Source: UBA4615 sp049422085 (lineage in GTDB: Bacteria > Pseudomonadota > Gammaproteobacteria > Burkholderiales > Burkholderiaceae_E). From it: a DNA stretch of 16,108 nucleotides. Positions 1 to 6,893 of this stretch are shown here, piece after piece; the first letter of the stretch is position 1, and each line of letters opens with the position of its first letter. The notes beneath the pieces were generated by a model that saw only the letters and a program-made list of their open reading frames with translations, was not told where the DNA came from and made no database searches. The stretch spans positions 1 through 16,108 of the forward strand of contig JBMSOD010000049.1 in the NCBI GenBank assembly GCA_049422085.1. Reading direction: 5' to 3'. The position numbers were made by a program, and so were the translations under genes.

Positions 1-1
1 C

Positions 2-406
2 GATGATGTTGAACAATTTGATGGCGAGCGCCAGGAAGCAGCCTTTCATCTGTTCAATGCGGTCATGGCGCATCCCGGAGGTGTCTTTGCAGCAACCGGC
101 GAGCAGCCGCCGGGTCGTCTGGCGCTGATGCCCGAACTGGCCACCCGTCTGGGTCACGGCCTGGTGATCCAGCTTCAACCGCTTGCCGAAAACGACATCG
201 CCGCAGCCCTGACCCTCACCCTGAAAGAACGGGGCCTGAGTACCAGTGCCGAGTTCATTCCGTGGCTGCTCACCCATGCGCCGCGCAACCTCGGCAAGCT
301 GCGTGGCCTGGTCGACGCACTCGACCGCTACGCCCTGGCCCGCCATCGCGCCCTGACACTGCCCCTGCTCAGGGAGTTCGAGCGCGATGCACGCGGCCAG
401 CTCTGA
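2..406 (+). CDS. hda: DnaA-related regulatory inactivator Hda, C-terminal part (5' end outside window)
   Basis: The reading frame is open from the first bases and gives 134 residues, beginning at the Asp-Asp-Val of a Walker B motif; the P-loop half of the AAA+ domain lies upstream of the window. Visible parts are the Walker B helix (residues 1-20), the GEQPP sensor I strand (about 33-37), the LATRLGHGL box VII with its arginine finger, and a sensor II helix with HAPRN followed by a VDALDRYAL segment typical of Hda. There is no C-terminal DnaA helix-turn-helix domain, so this is Hda rather than DnaA. By family knowledge, Hda bound to the DNA-loaded beta clamp stimulates ATP hydrolysis by DnaA and so limits re-initiation of replication. 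An internal ATG at position 65 is not a real start, since homology continues upstream of it. The next gene starts 17 nt downstream. Confidence 0.9.
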   Translation, partial: DDVEQFDGERQEAAFHLFNAVMAHPGGVFAATGEQPPGRLALMPELATRLGHGLVIQLQPLAENDIAAALTLTLKERGLSTSAEFIPWLLTHAPRNLGKLRGLVDALDRYALARHRALTLPLLREFERDARGQL

Positions 407-423
407 CGTAGAATCCGCCGGTC

Positions 424-1098
424 ATGAATCTCGCACTGTTCGACCTCGACTACACCCTGCTGCCCATTGACAGCGACTATGAGTGGGCCCGTTTCCTCAT
501 CCGTCAGGGCGTGCTCGACGGCGACCACTACGAACGCGAGAACGAGCGTTTTTTCGCGCAGTACAAGCAGGGCACCCTCGACATTTTCGAGTTTCTGCGT
601 TTCCAGCTGGCCCCGCTGGGGGCCCACCCCCGCAGTCAGCTTGACGCATGGCATCAGCAATACATGCGTGATGTCATCTCGCCCAGGATCGCACCTCAGG
701 CGCGCGAACTGGTCGATCAGCACCGCAACCAGGGAGACCTGATCGCGCTGGTCACGGCCACCAACGCCTTCGTCACCGCACCCATCGCCAGGGCCTTCGG
801 CATTGATCACCTGATTGCCACCGGTATCGAGGAAATCAACGGGGAATTCACCGGCAAACCCCATGGCACCCCCTCTTTCCGCGAGGGCAAGGTGTCACGT
901 ACGGAGCAATGGTTGAAGGCCCTGGGGCACCAGTTCGATGGTTTCAAACAGTCCTGGTTCTATAGCGACTCCATGAATGACCTGCCCCTCCTTGAGAAGG
1001 TCACGCATCCTGTGGCCACCAACCCTGACGAGCGCCTGGCCGGTCTGGCCGGGCAGCGCGGCTGGAAGATTCTTCGACTGTTCTCAGATGCGCATTGA
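424..1098 (+). CDS. HAD-superfamily (subfamily IB, SerB-like) phosphatase
   Basis: A 224-residue protein with all HAD motifs: motif I FDLDYTLL with nucleophile Asp7 and Asp9, motif II Thr111 in LVTATN, motif III Lys156, and motif IV SDSMNDLPLL with Asp182 and Asp186. An alpha-helical cap sits between motifs I and II (about residues 15-100), as in the phosphoserine phosphatase-like IB group. It should be a cytosolic Mg-dependent hydrolase of a small phosphorylated metabolite. The substrate cannot be read from sequence; SerB-like proteins in this neighbourhood are often called phosphoserine phosphatase or histidinol-phosphatase without proof. The gene lies 17 nt after hda and 24 nt before pcnB, so it is probably cotranscribed with both. 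No clear Shine-Dalgarno sequence precedes the ATG, which may favour translational coupling to hda. Confidence 0.85.
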   Translation: MNLALFDLDYTLLPIDSDYEWARFLIRQGVLDGDHYERENERFFAQYKQGTLDIFEFLRFQLAPLGAHPRSQLDAWHQQYMRDVISPRIAPQARELVDQHRNQGDLIALVTATNAFVTAPIARAFGIDHLIATGIEEINGEFTGKPHGTPSFREGKVSRTEQWLKALGHQFDGFKQSWFYSDSMNDLPLLEKVTHPVATNPDERLAGLAGQRGWKILRLFSDAH

Positions 1099-1122
1099 GA
1101 CGCCGTCCGCAGGATTTCCCGA

Positions 1123-2475
1123 ATGATCCTGGCGTTCTTCAAGCGGCTGTTTGCGGGCGGCGCCGCCGCACCGAGTGCGCCGCAACCACGCACCTGGAAG
1201 GGCGCCGAACTGGGCATCCGGCGAGAACAGATCTCGCAGGCAGCGATCCGGACCTGCGAGATCCTTCAGCGTGGCGGATTCAAGGCTTTCGTGGTCGGTG
1301 GGGGTGTTCGCGACTCGCTGCTCGGGCTGCAGCCCAAGGACTTCGATGTCGCCACCGACGCCACTCCCGAGGAGGTTCAGGCCCTGTTCCGGCGCGCCCG
1401 CATCATTGGCCGCCGCTTCAAGATCGTGCATGTGATGTTTGGCCGGGAAACCATCGAAACCTCGACCTTTCGGGCCCTGCAGACCGATGCCGAAACCGAT
1501 GAGCACGGCCGTGTGCTTCGCGACAATGTCTACGGCACCCAGCATGACGATGCCCTGCGTCGAGATTTCACGGTCAACGCCCTGTATTACGACCCGATCG
1601 CCGATGTCGTGATCGACGAGCTCGGCGGTGTGCAGGATCTGCGTGCCAGGGTACTGCGCATGATTGGCGATCCGGCCACCCGCTACCGCGAAGATCCGGT
1701 GCGGATGCTGCGCACCGTCCGATTTGCCTCCAAGCTGGGCTTCAATGTCGATCCGGCCACCCTCGCACCCATTCGCGGGCTGGCCGATCTGCTTGAAAAC
1801 GTGCCCTCGGCACGCCTGTTCGACGAAATGCTCAAGCTGCTCGAGTCGGGCCATGCCATGGCCTGCCTGCGCCGCTTGCGGGAAGAAGGCCTGCATCATG
1901 GCGTGCTGCCACTGCTCGATGTCATCCTCGAGCAGCCCCATGGCGAGCGCTTTGTGGAGCTCGCTCTGGCTCAGACCGACGAACGGGTCCGTGCAGGCAA
2001 GTCCATTTCGCCCGGCTTTCTGTTCGCAGCGCTGCTCTGGCAGCGTGTGGCAGACCGCTGGCAGGCTCGAAGGCAGGCGGGTGAGCACACCATACCCGCC
2101 CTGATGCAGGCCATGGATACCGTGCTGGATGAGCAGGCAGAAAAACTCGCCATCCAGCGCAGGTTCATTGCCGACATGCGCGAGATCTGGGGGCTGCAGC
2201 CCCGCTTCGAACGTACCGGCCGCAGTGCGGTTCGTGTGCTGGAACACCTGCGCTTTCGGGCGGGCTACGACTTCATGCTCCTGCGGGTGCAGGCGGGTGA
2301 ATTGCCGGCCGAGATCGGCGAATGGTGGCAGGCCTTCGTTGAGTCCGATCCCCAGGCCCGGGAGGCCCTGCTGGCCCGCGCCCCGGCCGAGGGCCGCGGG
2401 GCGGGAACACGCCGCCGTCGCAGGCGCAGCGGCAGCCGCAAACCCCGGGCAGACGATGCCGAAACCACTGCCTGA
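1123..2475 (+). CDS. pcnB: Poly(A) polymerase I
   Basis: A 450-residue class II nucleotidyltransferase that adds poly(A) tails to RNA 3' ends and so promotes decay by exonucleases. The catalytic head is clear: GGGVRD (59-64), then Asp73 and Asp75 in KDFDVAT as metal ligands, RRDFTVNAL (146-154), and the neck motif RYREDPVRMLRTVRFA (188-203). The RRDFTVNALYYDP form and the wording around the neck fit PcnB rather than a CCA-adding enzyme, and the tRNA gene in this window already encodes its CCA. The C-terminus is basic: a run of six arginines (about 430-435) precedes SGSRKPR, a likely RNA-binding tail as in other PcnB proteins. The ATG at 1123 is preceded by GCAGGA at a suitable distance. The 3' end overlaps folK by 20 nt. 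Confidence 0.95.
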   Translation: MILAFFKRLFAGGAAAPSAPQPRTWKGAELGIRREQISQAAIRTCEILQRGGFKAFVVGGGVRDSLLGLQPKDFDVATDATPEEVQALFRRARIIGRRFKIVHVMFGRETIETSTFRALQTDAETDEHGRVLRDNVYGTQHDDALRRDFTVNALYYDPIADVVIDELGGVQDLRARVLRMIGDPATRYREDPVRMLRTVRFASKLGFNVDPATLAPIRGLADLLENVPSARLFDEMLKLLESGHAMACLRRLREEGLHHGVLPLLDVILEQPHGERFVELALAQTDERVRAGKSISPGFLFAALLWQRVADRWQARRQAGEHTIPALMQAMDTVLDEQAEKLAIQRRFIADMREIWGLQPRFERTGRSAVRVLEHLRFRAGYDFMLLRVQAGELPAEIGEWWQAFVESDPQAREALLARAPAEGRGAGTRRRRRRSGSRKPRADDAETTA

Positions 2476-2998
2476 GGCGGCAGAACCGGCCACCACCCAA
2501 GGGCGGCGGCGCGACCCGGTGCGGGCCTGGATCGGCCTGGGGGCCAACCTGGGTGCGCGGCAGGTCACGCTTGAGAGGGCCATCGACGCCCTGCGCCAAG
2601 TGCCCCTCAGCCGACTGGTTGCCCGCTCCAGACTTTGGCGCAGCGCACCCGTCCAGGCCCATGGTCCGGAATTCCTGAATGCCGTGACCCTGCTCGAAAC
2701 CCGCTTGGACAGCATTGCGCTGCTTGAGCACCTGCAGGCGATCGAAGCCCGCTTTGGCCGCGAGCGCCCTTACCCGAATGCGCCCCGCACCCTGGACCTG
2801 GACCTGCTGATGTTCGGGAACGAACACCGCGACACCCCGATGTTGCAATTGCCCCATCCACGCATGCACCTGCGCGCCTTCGTGCTGGCCCCCCTGCTCG
2901 AACTGGCGCCCGACCTCGAGATTCCTTCGCACGGTCGCGCACGTGACCTGTTGGATGCCCTGCAACACCAGACCTGCTCCGCATTGAGGCCGTCATGA
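2456..2998 (+). CDS. folK: 6-hydroxymethyl-7,8-dihydropterin pyrophosphokinase (HPPK)
   Basis: FolK transfers pyrophosphate from ATP to 6-hydroxymethyl-7,8-dihydropterin, the step before dihydropteroate synthase in folate synthesis. The family signature is complete: WIGLGANLG near the N-terminus, RSRLWRSAPV, FLNAV, RTLDLDLLMFG with the two metal-binding aspartates, and PHPRMHLRAFVLAPLLELAPD. From the ATG at 2456 the protein has 180 residues and overlaps pcnB by 20 nt in another frame. A GTG at 2519 would give 159 residues, the length of the E. coli enzyme, and would remove a 21-residue leader with no homology that I recognise. Neither start has a convincing Shine-Dalgarno sequence, so the start is uncertain while the identity is not. 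The stop overlaps the next start as ATGA. Confidence 0.93.
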   Translation: MPKPLPEAAEPATTQGRRRDPVRAWIGLGANLGARQVTLERAIDALRQVPLSRLVARSRLWRSAPVQAHGPEFLNAVTLLETRLDSIALLEHLQAIEARFGRERPYPNAPRTLDLDLLMFGNEHRDTPMLQLPHPRMHLRAFVLAPLLELAPDLEIPSHGRARDLLDALQHQTCSALRPS

Positions 2999-3654
2999 AT
3001 CCTGGCAAGGCCAATCCCTTCGAACGATGGCGCCACATCGTGGTGGAAGGCCCGATCGGTGCGGGCAAGACCTCACTCGCCCGAAGGCTGAGCGAGCGCT
3101 TCGATGCGCAACTGGTGCTTGAAGAGCCGCAGGCGAATCCGTTTCTGGAGCGTTTTTACAAGGACAGCGCACGCTATGCGATGGCCACCCAGCTCTCCTT
3201 TCTGTTCCAGCGGATTGGGCAACTGCGTGAGATCGCGCAGCGCGACCTGTTCTCGCAATCGGCGGTGAGTGACTTCCTGCTCGAAAAAGACGGGCTGTTT
3301 GCCCGTCTGACCCTGTCGGATGACGAACTCGCGCTTTATCAGCAGATCTTCGAGCATCTGCAGCCGCAGGCCCCCCAGCCCGATCTGGTCATCTACCTGC
3401 AGGCCACGCCCGACACGCTGGTCGAGCGGGTGCAGCGGCGAGGCATCCCGATGGAGTCAGGGATTTCGGAGGACTATCTTCGTGCCCTGGCTGATGCCTA
3501 CAGCCGCTTTTTCCATCACTACGACGGTGCGCCGGTCCTCATCGTCAACACCGAACATCTGAATCCCGTGGATCGCGACGAGGATTTCGAACTCCTGGTG
3601 CATCATGTGGCCCTCATGAAAGGGCGCAGGGAGTTCTTCAGCCTCTCGCGCTGA
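2995..3654 (+). CDS. Deoxynucleoside kinase (dAK/dGK/dCK family)
   Basis: A 219-residue P-loop kinase with GPIGAGKTS at residues 19-27, an EEP motif (43-45) expected to bind the sugar, SDFLLEKD (92-99) at the position of the catalytic/specificity region, and a basic lid ERVQRRGIPMES (144-155). This is the deoxynucleoside kinase fold, which phosphorylates a deoxynucleoside (commonly deoxyadenosine or deoxyguanosine in bacteria) with ATP for dNTP salvage. The base specificity cannot be settled by eye. The start overlaps the folK stop by 4 nt (ATGA), which implies translational coupling. Related genomes, as I recall them, often carry panB right after this gene; here a CoA-transferase follows instead. 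Confidence 0.88.
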   Translation: MNPGKANPFERWRHIVVEGPIGAGKTSLARRLSERFDAQLVLEEPQANPFLERFYKDSARYAMATQLSFLFQRIGQLREIAQRDLFSQSAVSDFLLEKDGLFARLTLSDDELALYQQIFEHLQPQAPQPDLVIYLQATPDTLVERVQRRGIPMESGISEDYLRALADAYSRFFHHYDGAPVLIVNTEHLNPVDRDEDFELLVHHVALMKGRREFFSLSR

Positions 3655-3677
3655 CCCGCGCCCCATCCGAGGAGACC

Positions 3678-4862
3678 ATGGCCCGTATCCAGGCATCTTC
3701 CGCCCTGTCATCCCTGCGCGTGCTCGACCTGACCCGGGTACGCGCCGGCCCGGTCTGCGCCCGTCATTTCGCCGACTTTGGCGCCGATGTCATCAAGATC
3801 GAAACCACCGGCGAGGAAGATCTGGGTGGCGCGCGCGAAGGGCCCGACTTCCAGAACCTGCACCGAAACAAGCGCTCGATCACACTGGACCTGAAGGCGC
3901 CCGAGGGCATCTCACTGTTTCGCAAGCTTGTTGAAACCGCCGATGTGGTCATCGAAAACTACCGGCCCGATGTCAAGGACAGGCTGGGGATCGACTATGC
4001 CTCGCTGAAGGCAGTCAACCCGCGGATCATCCTGGCCAGCATTTCGGGCTTTGGCCAGGACGGTCCCTACCGCGACCGCCCGGGCTTTGATCAGATCGCC
4101 CAGGGCCTGTGCGGCTTGATGTCCGTCACCGGATTTCCCGATCAGGGGCCGCTGCGTGCCGGAGCAGCCGTGGCCGATGTCACTGCCGGCCTGCTCGCCG
4201 CGCTGGGCATCATGACTGCCCTGCAGGAGCGGGAGCGTACCGGGCAGGGCCAGTGGGTGCAGAGCAATCTGCTGCAGGCCGGCATCACGCTGCTCGACTT
4301 TCAGGCAGCGCGCTACACCATCGCGGGCGATGTTCCGCCGCAGGTTGGCAATGACCATCCCACCAGCATGCCCACCTCGGCCTACCGAACGGCCGATGGT
4401 TTCATCAATGTCGCCGCATCCGGCACCGCGATCTGGAAGCGGCTGTGCGAGGCCATCGGCGAGCCGGGCCTGATCGACGATGCGCGCTTCACCACGGCCG
4501 AGGGCCGCTCGCGGAATCGCAAGGCCCTGGCCGAACGTATCGATGCAGCCCTCTCAGGCCGCAACAGTGAGGAGTGGGTCGAGGTGCTCAATGCCGCAGG
4601 CGTGCCTTGCGGGCCGATCCATCGCATGGACGCGGTCTTCGCTGATCCGCAGGTCCGGCATCTGCAGGCGGCAACACCGGTGACGCATCCAACCCTGGGT
4701 GTGCAACAGGTGCTGGCGCCGCCGATCCGTCTGTCGCGCACGCCCGCTGCGGTGGTCAGTGCCACGCCCGAGCGCGGTCAGCACACCGACGAAGTACTGA
4801 CCGAGCTGGGTGTGTCGGCCGCGGACCTTGCCCAATTGCGCGAGAAAGGCGTCGTGCTGTAA
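3678..4862 (+). CDS. Family III CoA-transferase (CaiB/BaiF)
   Basis: A 394-residue cytosolic enzyme of the formyl-CoA transferase / CaiB family, which moves CoA between carboxylic acids through an aspartyl-CoA thioester. Seen in order: LRVLDLTRVRAGPVCARHFADFGADVIKIE split over residues 13-42, NKRSITLDL (64-72), IENYRPDV (92-99), SGFGQDGP (123-130), then Asp167 in AAVADVTAGL, which aligns with the catalytic Asp of formyl-CoA transferase, and TGQGQWV (188-194). The C-terminal part has the usual GVPCGPI segment. A good Shine-Dalgarno (GAGGAGA) precedes the ATG, and the gap to the kinase gene is only 23 nt, so read-through from the housekeeping operon is likely. Substrates are unknown; the nearby crotonase and Bug receptor suggest uptake and activation of an organic acid, an inference only. 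Confidence 0.9.
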   Translation: MARIQASSALSSLRVLDLTRVRAGPVCARHFADFGADVIKIETTGEEDLGGAREGPDFQNLHRNKRSITLDLKAPEGISLFRKLVETADVVIENYRPDVKDRLGIDYASLKAVNPRIILASISGFGQDGPYRDRPGFDQIAQGLCGLMSVTGFPDQGPLRAGAAVADVTAGLLAALGIMTALQERERTGQGQWVQSNLLQAGITLLDFQAARYTIAGDVPPQVGNDHPTSMPTSAYRTADGFINVAASGTAIWKRLCEAIGEPGLIDDARFTTAEGRSRNRKALAERIDAALSGRNSEEWVEVLNAAGVPCGPIHRMDAVFADPQVRHLQAATPVTHPTLGVQQVLAPPIRLSRTPAAVVSATPERGQHTDEVLTELGVSAADLAQLREKGVVL

Positions 4863-4885
4863 ATCCTCCGTCGCAGACCAAACGA

Positions 4886-4980
4886 CTGCTCCAGCATCGC
4901 TCAATCACTGCTTAATCACTGCTCAATCACTGCTCAATCTGTACTCAATCACTGTTCACAGACTGTTCAGCAACTGATTC
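4886..4980. repeat. Tandem array of about nine 11-bp units upstream of the crotonase gene
   Basis: Reading from 4886 in steps of 11, the units follow the consensus CTGCTCAATCA with few changes. The best copies are at 4908, 4919 and 4930; the copies at 4952 and 4963 read CTGTTCA followed by a divergent four bases, and the units at both ends are degenerate. Each unit divides as seven conserved plus four variable bases, the spacing of one DNA helical turn. The array fills most of the 145-base gap between the CoA-transferase stop and the crotonase start and is visibly more AT-rich than the coding sequence around it. It could be a cluster of binding sites for a response regulator, or a neutral minisatellite produced by slippage. 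No coding frame explains it. Confidence 0.9.
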
Positions 4981-5007
4981 CCCACCGACCGATATTCCTA
5001 GCCCACC

Positions 5008-5790
5008 ATGCCTGAAATCCTTACCCGCCGTGAAGGCGCAGTCACCACCCTGCTGATCTCCAATCCGGCGCGAATGAATGCCATGAGCCGTGACATGTGG
5101 AACCAGCTTGCTGCGGGCATTCAGCAGGCAGATGCCGACCCCACGGTGCGCGTGATCGTGCTGCGTGGCGAAGGCGAAAAGTCCTTCGTTTCGGGCGCTG
5201 ACATCTCGCAATTCGAGTCGATGCGGGCCAATGCCGATGCCCAGGCCGAGTACGAAAAGGCGGTCAATGCCGGCTATGGCGCCCCCACCCAGTGCAGCAA
5301 GCCCGTGATTGCTGCCATTCGTGGCATCTGCATCGGCGGCGGCCTGGGCCTGGCGGCGTCCTGTGATGTCCGGATCTGCTCGGAAGACACGATCTTCCGC
5401 ATGCCAGCGGGCCGCATGGGCCTGGGCTACAGCCCCTCAGGTGTTCGCCGCTTCGTGTCCATGATCGGCGCAGCCAATACCGCCGATCTCTTTTTGTCGG
5501 CGCGCAAGTTCGGTGCAGCTGAGGCGCAGCGCATCGGCTTCGTTTCGCAGGTGCATCCTGTGGCGCAGTTCGACGCCGCCGTCCAGGCCTATGTGCAGAT
5601 GGTGGCCGAGAACGCACCATTGACGCTGGCCGCTGCGAAATTCGCCATCCGGGAAGCCATCAGTGACCCGGACCAGCGAGACCCGGAGCGCGCCCTGCGC
5701 ATGGTGCAGGACTGCTTCAACAGTGGTGACTACAAGGAAGGCCGGACCGCCTTCATGGAAAAACGCATGCCTGATTTCAAGGGCCGTTGA
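5008..5790 (+). CDS. Crotonase-family protein (enoyl-CoA hydratase/isomerase-like) lacking both catalytic glutamates
   Basis: A 260-residue crotonase fold with the oxyanion-hole elements SGADI (62-66) and IGGGLGLA (109-116), so acyl-CoA binding is expected. The two general acid/base glutamates of enoyl-CoA hydratase (Glu144 and Glu164 of the rat enzyme) appear as Gly114 and Ala134 in GGGLGLA and RMPAGRMGLGYSPSG. Ordinary hydration of enoyl-CoA is therefore doubtful; isomerase, hydrolase, decarboxylase or other crotonase chemistry is possible. Many database proteins of this MPA-type subgroup carry the generic hydratase name. No Shine-Dalgarno is visible before the ATG; a weak -10-like GATATT at 4991 would give a very short or absent leader. 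The gene follows the 11-bp array and precedes a Bug receptor by 56 nt, probably in one transcript. Confidence 0.88.
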   Translation: MPEILTRREGAVTTLLISNPARMNAMSRDMWNQLAAGIQQADADPTVRVIVLRGEGEKSFVSGADISQFESMRANADAQAEYEKAVNAGYGAPTQCSKPVIAAIRGICIGGGLGLAASCDVRICSEDTIFRMPAGRMGLGYSPSGVRRFVSMIGAANTADLFLSARKFGAAEAQRIGFVSQVHPVAQFDAAVQAYVQMVAENAPLTLAAAKFAIREAISDPDQRDPERALRMVQDCFNSGDYKEGRTAFMEKRMPDFKGR

Positions 5791-5820
5791 GTACACACGC
5801 CTTGCGTCGGGTACAAACGC
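5791..5820. repeat. Pair of 10-bp direct repeats 20 bp apart in the crotonase-receptor gap
   Basis: GTACACACGC at 5791-5800 and GTACAAACGC at 5811-5820 agree at nine of ten bases and are centred two helical turns apart, starting right after the crotonase stop codon. The placement could suit a dimeric regulator, but one pair this short can arise by chance. Confidence 0.4.
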
Positions 5821-5846
5821 ATTCAAGGGACAAGGAGACCGTGACC

Positions 5847-6845
5847 ATGAATCACCCTCATCGACGAAACAGCATGCGCGCCCTTGGCGCAGGACTGACC
5901 CTGGCCGGTACCGCCGGTCTGAGCCCTGCGGTGCGCGCACAATCGGCAGACTGGCCCAACAAACCGCTGCGACTGGTGGTGGGTTACCCGCCCGGCGGCT
6001 CAGGCGACTTCACCACCCGAACTGCGGCAGACGAACTTGCGCGTGAACTCAATGTCACGGTCATCCCCGAAAACAAACCGGGTGCGGGCGGCACCATCGC
6101 CAACGAACTGGTCGCCAAGGCTGCACCCGATGGTTACACGGTGCTCAATGCCGGCCCGATGGCGCTGACCAACGCGCTCTATCGCAAGCTCGGCTATGAC
6201 AGCAAAAAGGACTTCATTCCGGTCTGCCAGCTGGCGGTCGGGCCCATGATCATCTGCGTGAACAATGATCTGCCGGTGCGCAACCTGCGCGAACTGATCG
6301 CCTATGCAAAGGCCAATCCCGGCAAGCTCAACAGTGCAGCGTCGGGCAACGGGTCCACGCCCCATCTGGCCTCTGCCCTGTTCGAATCGGTGGCCGGCGT
6401 GCAGTTCACCACCATCCAGTTCAGGGGTGGCGCCCCTGCCGCCACCTCGACCATTGCCGGCGATACCCAGGTGATGTTCGCCACACCGCCCACCGTGATG
6501 GGCTTCATCAAGGCCGGCCGCATGCGGCCTCTGGCTGTGACCACGCCTCAAGCCAGTGCGGCCATCCCGGGGATTCCCGGAGCAGCCGAAGCCGGTCTGC
6601 CCGGTTATGAGTCCACCTTTTCCTTCGGGCTCTATCTGCCAGCCGCTGCACCCCAGTCCATCGTGCGTGCCCTGCATGCCGCCACGGTGCGGGCCATGGC
6701 CCGCCCGGGCGTCAAGGAGAAGGTCGCGAGTCAGGGGATGGATGTGGCAACCAGTGCCTCACCCGAGGAGTTCGCGCGACTGCTGGCTGCCGGCGCACCC
6801 GCGATCGAACAGGCCGTCCGGGTGTCGGGCGCGAAGATCGAGTAA
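5847..6845 (+). CDS. Bug/TctC-family periplasmic solute-binding protein
   Basis: A 332-residue precursor with a basic N-terminus (HPHRRNS), a hydrophobic core (about residues 11-26) and a likely signal peptidase site after Ala31 (AVRA before QSADWP). The mature part opens with the Bug signature WPNKPLRLVVGYPPGGSGD and has ENKPGAGGTIANELVAKAAPDGYT and the YKLxxYD-like LGYDSKKDFIPV segment, all typical of tripartite tricarboxylate transporter receptors. It should bind an organic acid or similar solute in the periplasm. No TctA/TctB membrane genes are present, which is common for the many orphan Bug proteins of Burkholderiales. The start was set at the ATG at 5847, which has an AAGGAG Shine-Dalgarno 9 nt upstream; the frame is open further upstream only through a TTG inside the previous gene's end. 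Confidence 0.93.
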   Translation: MNHPHRRNSMRALGAGLTLAGTAGLSPAVRAQSADWPNKPLRLVVGYPPGGSGDFTTRTAADELARELNVTVIPENKPGAGGTIANELVAKAAPDGYTVLNAGPMALTNALYRKLGYDSKKDFIPVCQLAVGPMIICVNNDLPVRNLRELIAYAKANPGKLNSAASGNGSTPHLASALFESVAGVQFTTIQFRGGAPAATSTIAGDTQVMFATPPTVMGFIKAGRMRPLAVTTPQASAAIPGIPGAAEAGLPGYESTFSFGLYLPAAAPQSIVRALHAATVRAMARPGVKEKVASQGMDVATSASPEEFARLLAAGAPAIEQAVRVSGAKIE

Positions 6846-6864
6846 ACCGGCCCCACTGTCCGGC

Positions 6865-6892
6865 GCAGCCTCAGATCAGGCCGCCTGGCTGC
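6865..6892. terminator. Possible hairpin between convergent receptor and galE genes
   Basis: GCAGCC at 6865-6870 can pair with GGCTGC at 6887-6892 around a 16-base loop, in the 48-base gap where the Bug gene and galE converge. There is no run of T on either side, so a classical intrinsic terminator is not shown. It could be a weak bidirectional structure. Confidence 0.25.
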
Positions 6893-6893
6893 C

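Noticed and set aside
65..406. ATG at 65 as the start of a small complete gene
   Set aside because: The homologous Hda sequence continues upstream in the same frame to the window edge, so the ATG is an internal methionine.
1084..2715. Long open frame (543 codons) on the minus strand across pcnB and folK
   Set aside because: It is antisense to two clearly conserved genes, its translation shows no known domain and is rich in residues expected from the complement of GC-rich codons. It is a shadow frame.
4886..4980. The 11-bp array as a CRISPR array or as a true Pho box cluster
   Set aside because: CRISPR repeats are longer and have long unique spacers. The core CTGCTCA/CTGTTCA does not match the PhoB half-site CTGTCAT well enough to name PhoB as the binder.
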